Shown here: piece after piece, positions 19,165 through 27,887 of the stretch
Numbering within the stretch: the first letter of the stretch is position 1
How the letters are laid out: every line of letters begins with the position of its first letter
DNA from: Gammaproteobacteria bacterium
GTDB taxonomy: Bacteria; Pseudomonadota; Gammaproteobacteria; Eutrophobiales; Eutrophobiaceae
Length of the DNA: 43,128 nucleotides
NCBI GenBank assembly: GCA_030835405.1
Contig: JAURPG010000090.1
Span: 1 to 43,128, forward strand
Direction: 5' to 3'
Program-made: the position numbers and the translations under genes
The notes under the pieces: generated by a model
What the model was told of the DNA's origin: nothing
The model's input: only the letters and a program-made list of their open reading frames with translations
Databases searched by the model: none

Positions 19165-21159
19165 TTAAATAATCTGTTTTATCTTTGCTACCAGGTTATC
19201 TGTGGTAATTCCAAAATGTTCGTATACCTGTCCACCAGGCGCTGATTCACCAAAATTGGGTACGCCCAGTACCAGGCCATCCAGGCCCACATATTTTTGC
19301 CAGTAATCGGGTATTCCGGCTTCCACAGCGATGCGCTTACGGCAGCTGCCCGGCAGGACACTGTCTTTATATTCATCATCCTGCTTGTCGAAAACATCCG
19401 TTGATGGCATGGATACTACCCTGATATTGATACCATCACCTTCAAATTGTCTGGCCGCATTAATCGCAATCTCTACTTCAGAGCCGGTAGCGATGAGAAT
19501 CACATCAGGATCCGCAGCATCATTATGAATGACATAGCCGCCTTTACTGATATTAGCGATCGTTGAGTCAGATCGATTGATATGGGCAAGATTCTGGCGA
19601 GAAAAAAGCAGTGATGTCGGACCGGTATGGTTTTCCAGTGCTGCCGCCCAGGCAACAGCGGTTTCTACAGTATCGCATGGTCGCCAGGTAGACATATTAG
19701 GGATTAACCTTAAGGTGGCGGCCTGTTCTACTGCCTGGTGAGTTGGGCCGTCTTCACCAAGACCGATAGAGTCATGGGTAAAGACAAAGATATTGCGCTG
19801 CTTCATTAATGCCGCCATTCGAATGGCGTTTCTGGCGTATTCAGAAAAGATAAGAAACGTTGCGCCATAGGGGATAAAGCCACCATGCAGGGCAATACCA
19901 TTATTAATGGCACACATGGCAAATTCCCTCACGCCGTAGTAGATATAATTGCCTTCGGCGTTTTGTCGTCCAATGGGTTTTGAGCCAGACCAGATGGTCA
20001 GGTTTGAACCGGCGAGATCCGCCGAGCCGCCAATCAGTTCTGGAAGTTGTGGTCCGTAGGCATTTAATGAATTCTGAGAGGCCTTTCTGGAGGCAATGGT
20101 TTCGGCCTTGCTCACACAATGATTTATGTAGTTACTGACGGTTTGGGCCCAGTCTGCGGGTAACAAGCCCTCCATCCTGCGGACAAACTCACTGGCCAGT
20201 TGCGGATGCTTTTCCCGGTAGGCATCAAAACCGGCCTGCCATTTAGATTCCCGTGCAGCGCCTTTGTCGCGGGCATCCCAGGCCGTATAATAATCTTTGG
20301 GGATTTCAAATGGACCATGTTCCCAGTTAAGCTTTTTTCTCACCAGTTCGACTTCATCCTCGCCCAGCGCAGCGCCATGGGATGATTCTTTGCCCTGTTT
20401 GTTGGGGGAACCCCAACCAATAATGGTCTGGCAAATAATCAGACTGGGTTGTTCGGTATTTTCCCTCGCCTGGGTAATTGCCGCGGAAATTTCTTCCGGG
20501 TTATGACCATCCACATCGTCGATCACATGCCATTGATAGGCCTCAAAGCGTTTTTGAATATCTTCCGTGAACCAGCCCTGGACTTCGCCATCTATGGAGA
20601 TGTTGTTACTGTCGTATATGGCAATCAACTTACCCAGTTTCAATGTCCCCGCCAGGGAACAGGACTCGTGGGAAATGCCTTCCATCAGGCAGCCGTCGCC
20701 CACAGACGCGTAGGTATGGTGATCAACGATATTAAAGTCATCCCGATTGAACTGTGCTGCAAGTACCTTTTCTGCAATGGCCATTCCTACAGCATTGGCG
20801 ATGCCCTGACCCAGGGGACCTGTGGTGGTTTCAATACCTGGTGTATAACCATATTCCGGATGACCCGGGGTCTTTGAATGTAATTGCCTGAATGCACGGA
20901 TATCATCCATGGAGAGTTCATACCCGCTTAAGTGCAGCAATGAATATAACAGCATAGAGCCATGCCCGTTGCTCATGACAAACCGATCACGGTTATACCA
21001 TTTTGGATTGGCGGGATTATGGCTTAAAAAATCATTCCATAAGACCTCGGCGATATCGGCCATTCCCATGGGCGCGCCTGGGTGTCCGGAATTGGCCTTC
21101 TGGACTGCATCCATACTCAGTACGCGTATGGCATTGGCTAGTTCATGCCTGGTAAGCAC
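19165..21159 (-). CDS. tkt: Transketolase
   Basis: A thiamine-diphosphate enzyme of the pentose phosphate and Calvin pathways. I place the start at GTG 21159 ([19 protein letters not shown]), preceded by GGAG at a good distance. This gives 664 residues, almost the E. coli length. The frame extends 28 codons further upstream with no family similarity. Motifs: [32 protein letters not shown], the thiamine-binding [13 protein letters not shown] through NNISIDG, and in the second domain [14 protein letters not shown]. It is the first gene of the five-gene carbon operon and is preceded by two dyads at 21308-21373. Confidence 0.96.
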   Translation of the reverse strand: MLTRHELANAIRVLSMDAVQKANSGHPGAPMGMADIAEVLWNDFLSHNPANPKWYNRDRFVMSNGHGSMLLYSLLHLSGYELSMDDIRAFRQLHSKTPGHPEYGYTPGIETTTGPLGQGIANAVGMAIAEKVLAAQFNRDDFNIVDHHTYASVGDGCLMEGISHESCSLAGTLKLGKLIAIYDSNNISIDGEVQGWFTEDIQKRFEAYQWHVIDDVDGHNPEEISAAITQARENTEQPSLIICQTIIGWGSPNKQGKESSHGAALGEDEVELVRKKLNWEHGPFEIPKDYYTAWDARDKGAARESKWQAGFDAYREKHPQLASEFVRRMEGLLPADWAQTVSNYINHCVSKAETIASRKASQNSLNAYGPQLPELIGGSADLAGSNLTIWSGSKPIGRQNAEGNYIYYGVREFAMCAINNGIALHGGFIPYGATFLIFSEYARNAIRMAALMKQRNIFVFTHDSIGLGEDGPTHQAVEQAATLRLIPNMSTWRPCDTVETAVAWAAALENHTGPTSLLFSRQNLAHINRSDSTIANISKGGYVIHNDAADPDVILIATGSEVEIAINAARQFEGDGINIRVVSMPSTDVFDKQDDEYKDSVLPGSCRKRIAVEAGIPDYWQKYVGLDGLVLGVPNFGESAPGGQVYEHFGITTDNLVAKIKQII

Positions 21160-21307
21160 ATTATTCTCCAAATATTTGATGTGTGGTTGAAAAAAAGTCT
21201 GCGTCTTGAAGTCCTGCCTTTGCCGTTGGAATGTCGATGTCATCTACCTGTAAGCCAGTAGATTCAACCACGCAATCTAATTAACAATTCTGTTTATAAG
21301 GCGGGAT

Positions 21308-21373
21308 ACCCTGATACTCAGGGTTGCATATTGTCTCTCACAGCGCCTGGTTGAGCAAGCCTGTTGGACAGGC
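21308..21373. promoter_or_regulatory. Two perfect dyads upstream of the tkt operon
   Basis: ACCCTGA-TAC-TCAGGGT at 21308-21324 and GCCTGT-TGG-ACAGGC at 21359-21373 are perfect inverted repeats with three-base centres, about 35 bases apart. They lie between the redoxin gene and tkt, 150-215 bases before the tkt start. They have no T-run on the reverse strand, so they are not ordinary terminators. They could be operators for the carbon operon or processing hairpins. I cannot assign a regulator. Confidence 0.45.
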
Positions 21374-21435
21374 AGATAAAGGTTAAAAGACAGTTTACAG
21401 ACTAAACATGAGAACTTACTTTAAGTTCCAGGTCT

Positions 21436-21990
21436 TTACTCTCGCCATTTTATTGAACACCCCATACTGGCGGTCTGTTGCTCGGGCCCCTTACCGGTGT
21501 CAGCAATCATCTTCATGGCCTCCACCAGATCGCGTCGGGCATCGGGCGTCTTGTTTGATGGGGTCGTGTCATCCAGCCGCCCGCGGTATTGTAATTTCAG
21601 GTCCTTGTTGTAACCGAAGAAATCCGGTGTACACACAGCACCATAGGCCCTGGCGATCTCCTGGCTTTCATCTAACAGATAGGGAAACGGGTAGCTAAAT
21701 TGTTCGGCAGTTTTCTGCATATTTTCAAGGGAATCATCAGGAAATGCCACTGTATCATTAGACATGATGGCAACACTGTTTATACCTATTTCCTGAAGCT
21801 CCAGGGTATCCTGTACCAGTCTGTCCTGTATTGCCTTGACGTAGGGGCAGTGATTACAGATAAACATCACCAGGGTACCGTTTTCACCACGGCATTTCTC
21901 CAGGGTCCATTCCTGACCATCGGTTCCGGGTAATTTGAAATCAATCGCCGGGGCGTTAAATTCACAGACAGGGGGTTGCATTAATGCCAT
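21436..21990 (-). CDS. Thioredoxin-fold redoxin (AhpC/TSA-like), cytoplasmic
   Basis: A 184-residue peroxiredoxin/redoxin-like protein with no signal peptide. The N-terminal part has FNAPAIDFKLPGTDGQEWTL, as in AhpC/TSA proteins. The active-site strand is LVMFICNHCPYVKAIQ, giving a Cys-X2-Cys pair in CNHC. VAIMSNDTVAFPDDS and VCTPDFFGYN follow, the latter with the cis-proline. Proteins with CNHCPYV are widespread and mostly uncharacterised; thiol-disulfide exchange or peroxide reduction is the likely role. It is divergent from metK and upstream of tkt on the same strand, 276 bases away, so it is probably a separate transcript. Confidence 0.87.
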   Translation of the reverse strand: MALMQPPVCEFNAPAIDFKLPGTDGQEWTLEKCRGENGTLVMFICNHCPYVKAIQDRLVQDTLELQEIGINSVAIMSNDTVAFPDDSLENMQKTAEQFSYPFPYLLDESQEIARAYGAVCTPDFFGYNKDLKLQYRGRLDDTTPSNKTPDARRDLVEAMKMIADTGKGPEQQTASMGCSIKWRE

Positions 21991-22098
21991 TTATCTCTCC
22001 GTATTAAAATAGTGTATTAGAGCTAGAATGAGGAATATGTTACATTTTAGAGTATAGTATCGCCCCAATTTACAATATCAACAAAAGGATTTATTTAA

Positions 22099-23277
22099 AT
22101 GCAGAAGAATTTCCTGTTTACCTCTGAATCTGTTTCCGAGGGTCATCCGGACAAGGTCGCCGATCAAATTTCAGATTCTGTTCTCGATGGTTTATTGGCA
22201 CAGGATCCGGCATCCAGGGTGGCCTGCGAAACCATGATCAATACCGGCATGGTGGTATTGTCCGGCGAGATTACCTCCAGCGCCAGCATTGATTATGTTG
22301 ATATTGTCAGAAGTACTATCAGGCAAATTGGCTATACCTCTTCGGATATGGGCTTTGATGCAGACACCTGCGCTGTGTTGATCTCATTGGATAAACAATC
22401 AGTGGATATTGCCCAGGGGGTCAATGAAGGCCAGGGGCTGGATCTTGACCAGGGTGCCGGAGACCAGGGTCTGATGTTCGGTTATGCCTGTAATGAAACG
22501 GACGTGCTTATGCCATTTGCCATAACCTATGCTCACAGACTGGTAAAAAAACAGGCCGAGGTGAGAAAGTCGGGAAAATTAAGCTGGCTCAGACCCGATG
22601 CAAAATCCCAGGTCACTGTTTTGTATGAAGATGGTGTTCCCAGGTCGGTAGATACCATCGTCCTCTCCACCCAGCATGACCCGGACATAGAGCATAAGCA
22701 ATTGTCTGAGGCCGTGATTGAAGAGATTATCAAGCCCACCATACCGGCAGACATGATTACTGATAAAACCCGCTATCTTGTGAACCCTACGGGCAGGTTT
22801 GTCATTGGTGGACCTGTGGGTGACTGCGGTCTGACGGGCAGAAAGATTATCGTGGATACTTATGGTGGTGCTGCCCATCACGGTGGCGGTGCCTTCTCCG
22901 GCAAGGACCCGTCAAAGGTGGACCGTTCAGCTGCCTATGCTGGTCGTTATGTGGCCAAGAACATCGTTGCTGCCGGTCTGGCGGAAAAATGTGAAGTTCA
23001 GCTGGCCTATGCCATTGGTGTGGCAGAACCTGTAAGTTTAATGATTAATACATTCGGCACAGGCAAGGTGGATGAAGGTAGTATCGCTGCCATGGTCAGG
23101 GAACAGTTTGATCTCAGGCCCAAGGCCATTATTCAGACCCTGGATTTATTGCGCCCAATCTACCAGCAAAGTGCGGCCTATGGTCATTTTGGCAGGGACG
23201 ATGTTGACTTCCCATGGGAGCAAACTGATCGGGCAGAGGCCTTAAGAGAGTCGGCAGGATTAAATAACGCCGCGTAG
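22099..23277 (+). CDS. metK: S-adenosylmethionine synthetase
   Basis: MetK makes SAM from methionine and ATP. The 392-residue protein has [20 protein letters not shown] at the N terminus (ATP-binding His), [12 protein letters not shown] near residue 118, the flexible-loop lysines, and [19 protein letters not shown] near 258, all diagnostic. AAAGGA lies about ten bases before the ATG. I looked in the 108-base leader for a SAM riboswitch and found none. It heads a functional block with ahcY and metF, although ahcY has its own riboswitch and a likely promoter. Confidence 0.97.
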   Translation: MQKNFLFTSESVSEGHPDKVADQISDSVLDGLLAQDPASRVACETMINTGMVVLSGEITSSASIDYVDIVRSTIRQIGYTSSDMGFDADTCAVLISLDKQSVDIAQGVNEGQGLDLDQGAGDQGLMFGYACNETDVLMPFAITYAHRLVKKQAEVRKSGKLSWLRPDAKSQVTVLYEDGVPRSVDTIVLSTQHDPDIEHKQLSEAVIEEIIKPTIPADMITDKTRYLVNPTGRFVIGGPVGDCGLTGRKIIVDTYGGAAHHGGGAFSGKDPSKVDRSAAYAGRYVAKNIVAAGLAEKCEVQLAYAIGVAEPVSLMINTFGTGKVDEGSIAAMVREQFDLRPKAIIQTLDLLRPIYQQSAAYGHFGRDDVDFPWEQTDRAEALRESAGLNNAA

Positions 23278-23317
23278 GAGGCGCTCGCTTCAGGCGTATT
23301 ATTTCTTTCAGCCAGTC

Positions 23318-23346
23318 TGGAAAAATTCATTATTCGCGTCTATACT
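23318..23346 (+). promoter_or_regulatory. Candidate sigma-70 promoter of ahcY
   Basis: TGGAAA at 23318-23323 and TATACT at 23341-23346 are separated by 17 bases. Transcription would begin near 23353, about 40 bases before the SAH aptamer and 130 bases before the ahcY start. The -10 box is good and the -35 box weak, as expected for a moderately expressed gene with additional RNA control. Confidence 0.5.
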
Positions 23347-23390
23347 CACTAGCCCTGCTGGTAAATCCTGCAGGCGATATATTTTTTCTG

Positions 23391-23457
23391 CATTCAAGGA
23401 GCGTTGCGACGGAACATCCGCCAGGCTTGAATGTAGTCTTCACTAGAAACGGCGCTC
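23391..23457 (+). promoter_or_regulatory. S-adenosylhomocysteine (SAH) riboswitch
   Basis: This stretch matches the known SAH riboswitch, which senses the product of SAM-dependent methylation and turns on ahcY. Stem P1 is exact: CATTCAAG (23391-23398) pairs with CTTGAATG (23426-23433). The conserved core GGAGCGTTGCGAC lies at 23399 onward and CCAGG at 23421-23425. After a 19-base linker the pseudoknot strand AACGGCGCTC closes the fold, with GAGCG (23399-23403) pairing with CGCTC (23453-23457). The ribosome-binding AGGAGG of ahcY at 23470-23475 follows 13 bases later, so control of translation start is likely. Confidence 0.93.
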
Positions 23458-23483
23458 GCTTAAATTGTTAGGAGGATAACAAG

Positions 23484-24899
23484 ATGAGCGTAGCGAGCCA
23501 GTCTATGTTTATAGATTTTCATGTAGCCGATATGGAGCTGTCCCAGTGGGGGCACAAGGAAATTCGGATTGCCGAAACGGAAATGCCCGGATTGATGGCC
23601 GTCCGCGAAGAATATTCAGGTGATGCCCCGTTAAAGGGGGCAAAAATTGCCGGTTCTTTACATATGACCATACAAACAGCGGTTTTGATAGAAACCCTGG
23701 TGGCCCTGGGTGCCGAGGTGCGCTGGGCTTCATGTAATATTTACTCCACCCAGGATCATGCGGCCGCTGCCATCGCAGATCAGCAAATCCCGGTGTTTGC
23801 CTATAAAGGCGAATCTCTCGAAGAGTATTGGGAGTATACCCACCGAATCATGGAATGGCCCGATGGTAGTCCGCCAAATATGATCCTAGATGATGGTGGT
23901 GATGCCACCATGCTGGTTACCCTGGGTTCTCAGGCAGAGCAAGATATCAGTGTATTGGATAATCCGGGAAGTGAGGAAGAGCAGTTCCTGTTTGCTGCCA
24001 TAAAGAAAAAACTGAAAACATCTCCGGGATGGTATTCGAAGATTAAGCAAAGCATCAAAGGTGTCACTGAAGAAACGACAACCGGTGTGCATAGACTCTA
24101 CCAGATGCAGGATGAGGGGAGCTTGCCCTTTCCGGCAATCAATGTGAATGATTCGGTGACCAAATCGAAGTTTGATAATCTCTACGGTTGCCGTGAATCC
24201 CTGGTTGATGGGATCAAACGCGCAACGGATGCAATGATCGCCGGTAAGATCGCTTTAGTTCTGGGATATGGAGACGTGGGTAAAGGTTGTGCGCAATCCC
24301 TCCGCGGACTGGGCGCAACGGTGTGGGTCACGGAGATTGATCCTATATGTGCATTACAGGCGGCGATGGAAGGTTATCGTGTGGTTAGCATGGATGAAGT
24401 CTGCGACAAGGTGGATATTTTCGTCACCGCAACAGGGAATTGCAGCGTGATTACCTTTGATCATATGCAACGAATGAAAAATCAGGCCATCGTCTGCAAT
24501 ATCGGGCATTTCGATAATGAAATCGACGTGGCAGACCTTGAGAAATGTGAATGGGAAGAAATCAAGCCACAGGTGGACCATGTGACCTTTGCTGATGGTA
24601 AAAAGATTATCCTCCTGGCTAAAGGCAGACTGGTCAACCTGGGTTGTGCAACGGGTCACCCGAGTTTTGTGATGTCCAATTCATTCACCAATCAGGTTTT
24701 GGCACAAATCGAACTATTCGCCCGAACAGATCAGTATGAAAACAAGGTCTATGTTCTGCCCAAGTACCTTGACGAAAAGGTGGCGAGATTGCATTTGCAG
24801 AAGATCGGGGCCGATCTCACAACCTTGACAGATAGACAGGCGAAATATATTGGTGTGGACGTCTCAGGACCTTACAAGCCGGAATACTACCGGTATTAA
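23484..24899 (+). CDS. ahcY: Adenosylhomocysteinase (SAH hydrolase)
   Basis: Splits S-adenosylhomocysteine to homocysteine and adenosine, relieving inhibition of methyltransferases. The 471-residue protein is the long bacterial form, with the internal insertion absent from the mammalian enzyme. It has [23 protein letters not shown], the [15 protein letters not shown] segment, [13 protein letters not shown] (catalytic lysine), the NAD-binding fingerprint [17 protein letters not shown] near residue 258, and the conserved C terminus ending [10 protein letters not shown] strong AGGAGG precedes ATG 23484. Its expression is expected to rise with SAH through the riboswitch just upstream. The homocysteine formed feeds the metF-dependent methionine cycle. 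Confidence 0.97.
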   Translation: MSVASQSMFIDFHVADMELSQWGHKEIRIAETEMPGLMAVREEYSGDAPLKGAKIAGSLHMTIQTAVLIETLVALGAEVRWASCNIYSTQDHAAAAIADQQIPVFAYKGESLEEYWEYTHRIMEWPDGSPPNMILDDGGDATMLVTLGSQAEQDISVLDNPGSEEEQFLFAAIKKKLKTSPGWYSKIKQSIKGVTEETTTGVHRLYQMQDEGSLPFPAINVNDSVTKSKFDNLYGCRESLVDGIKRATDAMIAGKIALVLGYGDVGKGCAQSLRGLGATVWVTEIDPICALQAAMEGYRVVSMDEVCDKVDIFVTATGNCSVITFDHMQRMKNQAIVCNIGHFDNEIDVADLEKCEWEEIKPQVDHVTFADGKKIILLAKGRLVNLGCATGHPSFVMSNSFTNQVLAQIELFARTDQYENKVYVLPKYLDEKVARLHLQKIGADLTTLTDRQAKYIGVDVSGPYKPEYYRY

Positions 24900-24947
24900 T
24901 CCTGGGTTTGATCGCATTATTTTTTATCGCCACCAGGTGACCTGAGC

Positions 24948-25799
24948 ATGTCTGCACAAGCGAAGTTTGAAAAAAAATTCAGTTTTGAATTCTTCCCGCC
25001 ACGCTCAGATGATACCCAACGTGTGCTGAATGAAGCCCAACAACACCTGGGTAGTCTTGGACCTGATTTTTTTTCTGTTACCTACGGGGCAGGTGGTAGT
25101 GACAGAGAAAAGACCCTGGAGACGGCTATCTCTGTACGGGATAATACTTCTATTCCAGTTGCGCCCCATATCTCATGCATTAATAGCAACCGTGATGAGA
25201 TTGCCGGGGTACTGGACCAGTACCAGGAACTGGAGTTTAAGCACCTGGTGGTGATTCGCGGTGATAGGGCAGAGGAAGGAGAAAATATAGGCGATTTTAA
25301 TTTTGCCAGTGAACTGGTGGAATTTATCAGGAGCCGGACCGGGGATTATTTTGAGATTGATGTCGCCTGTTATCCCGAGTTTCATCCTGAATCCATTAAT
25401 GCAAGGACGGAGCTGGAAAATTTTAAAAAGAAGGTTGATGCTGGCGCCAACGGCGCCATTACACAGTATTTCTATAATCCCGGCGCCTATTTCAGGTTCA
25501 TTGAGGACTGTGAAAAATTGAGTATTGATCTGCCAATTGTCCCCGGCATAATGCCAATTACTAACAGGGACCAACTGGTAAGGTTTTCACAAAGCTGTGG
25601 CGCAGAAATCCCACGCTGGATCCTTACCCGGCTGGAATCCTATGGTGATGATCTGGAGTCTATCCGCAATTTTGGCCTGGATGTGGTTAGCCAACTGTGT
25701 CAGGCACTACTGGATTTTGGTGCCCCGGGATTACATATCTATTCCATGAACAGACATGCCGCTGGCGAGAAAATCTGGCAAAACCTGGGGATCAGATAG
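24948..25799 (+). CDS. metF: 5,10-methylenetetrahydrofolate reductase
   Basis: A flavoprotein that reduces methylene-THF to methyl-THF for remethylation of homocysteine. The 283-residue protein has FSFEFFPPRSD at the N terminus (catalytic Glu in FEFFPP), FFSVTYGAGGS near residue 41, APHISCINSNRDEI near 72, HLVVIRGDR near 99, ITQYFYNP near 166 and GIMPITNRDQLVRF near 200. It lies 48 bases after ahcY on the same strand and probably shares the riboswitch-controlled transcript, which would link methyl supply to SAH level. Confidence 0.96.
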   Translation: MSAQAKFEKKFSFEFFPPRSDDTQRVLNEAQQHLGSLGPDFFSVTYGAGGSDREKTLETAISVRDNTSIPVAPHISCINSNRDEIAGVLDQYQELEFKHLVVIRGDRAEEGENIGDFNFASELVEFIRSRTGDYFEIDVACYPEFHPESINARTELENFKKKVDAGANGAITQYFYNPGAYFRFIEDCEKLSIDLPIVPGIMPITNRDQLVRFSQSCGAEIPRWILTRLESYGDDLESIRNFGLDVVSQLCQALLDFGAPGLHIYSMNRHAAGEKIWQNLGIR

Positions 25800-25953
25800 C
25801 CATCATTGCAATTGGTCATCTATAGAAATCGTTATAAAAATTCCTGTTTTCCCCGTATTTTGCTTGTCCCTGTGCACACATAATTGTATTTTGCACAATA
25901 TTATTTAAATTAAAAAAAATGCCGCTCGGACCAGGTATAGGAAATGGAACGTA

Positions 25954-26286
25954 ATGAAGAACCAGGTACTATTTGTAGATGATGACCCACTCATCGTGGA
26001 ATCGTTGTCCATTGCCCTGGATGATGAGTTTACTGTTCATGCTGCGGAAAACCGGGGGCAGGCCAAAAAATTACTAAATCGGATCCAGCAGAAGCTGTCC
26101 ATTGCCCTGGTTGATTTAGGTCTGCCTCCACACCCCCATCACCCTGATGAAGGTTTCAGATTAATAGAAGAGCTGGTGACTTATAATCCGAACATGAAAA
26201 TTCTGGTGTTGTCAGGTCAGAATGTAGAACTTCCAGCATCAGGACAAGGATTATTTGTTCCCGGTAGCCAAATAATTTTTGAATAA
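25954..26286 (+). pseudogene. Truncated response-regulator receiver, PrsR-like
   Basis: The 110-residue frame is the front of a receiver domain. The acidic pocket VDDDP, the phospho-acceptor Asp in VDLGLPP and the signalling Ser in VLSGQN are present. The text LGLPP....EEGF-like (LGLPPHPHHPDEGFRL) is typical of PrsR, the sigma-54-dependent regulator associated with PEP-CTERM exopolysaccharide loci. After SGQN the similarity stops. The fifth strand with its Lys-Pro is missing, as are any AAA+ and DNA-binding domains. A different frame near 26253 reads KDYLFPVAK, vaguely like the lost DYLxKPV, so a frameshift is plausible. I take it as the remnant of a longer regulator; a stand-alone receiver is less likely because Lys is lost. 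Confidence 0.65.
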
Positions 26287-26352
26287 GCGATTTCATATTA
26301 ATGATAAGTGGTTCAATGTATATTACATTATTATGGTTTTTCCGGTGAAATT

Positions 26353-27126
26353 ATGATGCCAGTAAATAAAACAACCACGATTGCATATTATACCTTCAGG
26401 GAAGCGACCCAGAATCAATTATTCGTATTGACATTAATCGGCCTGGTCTGTCTGCTTGGCGTGGCTGAATTTGTGGGTGACCTGGCAATATCGGAAACCC
26501 GGCAATTTCAGATCTCTCTGCTGGCCAATATTGGCAGATGGTTTCTGGTCATTACGGTTGCCTTGTTTGTCATCACCAGCATGATTAGAGAATTTAATGA
26601 TAAAGGTTGTGATCTAATATTATCATTGCCCGTTTCAAAACCTACTTATTATTTTGGCAAGTTATTGGGTTATTTTCTTCTAGGTTTGGTGATCGCACTG
26701 TCTTTATCGGTCCTGATGTTATTGTATGCGGATACTCAGGCATTAATGATTTGGTTGATATCGCTTGTTTGTGAGGCTGTTATTGTTATGGCGTTAAGCA
26801 TGTTATGCCTGTTCACCTTCAGCAATATCACAATCGCATTTATCGCCACCATTAGTTTTTATATGCTTTCAAGATCAATAGATGCCATACAACTGATTAG
26901 TGTTTCTCCAATATTGGAGACGAACACTATCTCCCAGGAATTCATGACATCATTGGTTAATCTCATCGCGTTTGTTCTTCCAGACCTCAGCAGGTTTACC
27001 CGTACTGAATGGCTGGTATATGGAGTTAATATTGATGAAATGGGATTTGTTCTGGTGCAAACGGCCATCTATTTGACATTACTGGTTGCTGCCGGGTTGT
27101 TTGATTTATCACGAAAGGAATTCTAG
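26353..27126 (+). CDS. ABC-2 type transporter permease
   Basis: A 257-residue integral membrane protein with six predicted helices: near residues 27-45, 64-83, 106-127, 136-155, 157-180 and 232-250. The arrangement is that of ABC-2 exporters of the NatB/YhaP kind, with AYYTFREATQNQLF as the amphipathic N-terminal helix and EFNDKGCDLILSLPVSKPTYYFGKLLGY as the cytoplasmic coupling region between helices 2 and 3. I use ATG 26353 rather than GTG 26308. No ATPase is adjacent. The likely partner is the ATPase at 30315-31037, beyond the broken cyclase and the pilin gene. The substrate is unknown. Confidence 0.8.
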   Translation: MMPVNKTTTIAYYTFREATQNQLFVLTLIGLVCLLGVAEFVGDLAISETRQFQISLLANIGRWFLVITVALFVITSMIREFNDKGCDLILSLPVSKPTYYFGKLLGYFLLGLVIALSLSVLMLLYADTQALMIWLISLVCEAVIVMALSMLCLFTFSNITIAFIATISFYMLSRSIDAIQLISVSPILETNTISQEFMTSLVNLIAFVLPDLSRFTRTEWLVYGVNIDEMGFVLVQTAIYLTLLVAAGLFDLSRKEF

Positions 27127-27143
27127 TAGTCGCCGTTATAAAG

Positions 27144-27881
27144 ATGAAGTTTTATATACTTAATAGTATCTCCAGGGAACGGCCTGTTAGTGTTGTTCCA
27201 AAGTGGGTCATGGCAATACTTGGCATTGCTATCATGGCCCAGCTGGTATTTCACGCTAATACTACCCGGTTAAATATCCGCGAAACTCTAATACCTGAAG
27301 CCCCTTCGCAGGCTGCATTGAATGTACTCAGTCTCGGTGATGAGATTGGCATATCAAAATTTATAATGCTTTGGTTGCAGGGGTTTGATCATCAACCCGG
27401 GATCAGTATTCCTTTTTCACGACTAGACTATGATAGTTTAATTAGCTGGTTGGACAGGGTGTTACAACTGGATCAGGATAGTCATTATGCGCTGCTTTCT
27501 GCATCACGTATTTATAGCGAAGTCCCAGATACAGATAAGCAGAGGAAAATTCTTGAATTTGTTTATGAAAAGTTTCTGGAAAAGCCGGACCAACGTTGGG
27601 TATGGATGGCACATGCTGTCTACGTTGCCAGGCACAAGGTGAAAGACAACCAGTTGGCGTTAAGATATGCCCGGCAATTACGAATTCACACCACCAGCAG
27701 TGTGGTCCCAAATTGGGCGAGACAACTGGAGTTATTTGTCTATGAAGATCTGGGAGAGCTGGAAACAGCGCAGATATTACTAGGGGGGTTGATTGAAAGT
27801 GGAGAAATAACGGATGAAAATGAAATTAACTTCCTGCTATCGAGGTTAGCTATCAATGAAGAAGAACCCCAGAAAAACTAA
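27144..27881 (+). CDS. Membrane-anchored TPR-like protein, function unknown
   Basis: The 245-residue product has one membrane helix near residues 22-40 (WVMAILGIAIMAQLVFHA). The rest is predicted helical hairpins resembling degenerate TPR repeats (for example LDRVLQLDQDSHYALLSASRIYSEV and LALRYARQLRIHTT, with WARQLELFVYEDLGELETA near 196). It follows the permease by 17 bases on the same strand, so the two are co-expressed, and the repeats may hold a periplasmic partner of the exporter. No named family is recognised. A pilin-like gene and an exporter ATPase lie further along. Confidence 0.7.
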   Translation: MKFYILNSISRERPVSVVPKWVMAILGIAIMAQLVFHANTTRLNIRETLIPEAPSQAALNVLSLGDEIGISKFIMLWLQGFDHQPGISIPFSRLDYDSLISWLDRVLQLDQDSHYALLSASRIYSEVPDTDKQRKILEFVYEKFLEKPDQRWVWMAHAVYVARHKVKDNQLALRYARQLRIHTTSSVVPNWARQLELFVYEDLGELETAQILLGGLIESGEITDENEINFLLSRLAINEEEPQKN

Positions 27882-27887
27882 AATCTA

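Noticed and set aside
22020-22098. SAM riboswitch in the metK leader
   Set aside because: The leader is short and AT-rich, and I found none of the conserved stems or the core motifs of SAM-I, SAM-II or SAM/SAH types.
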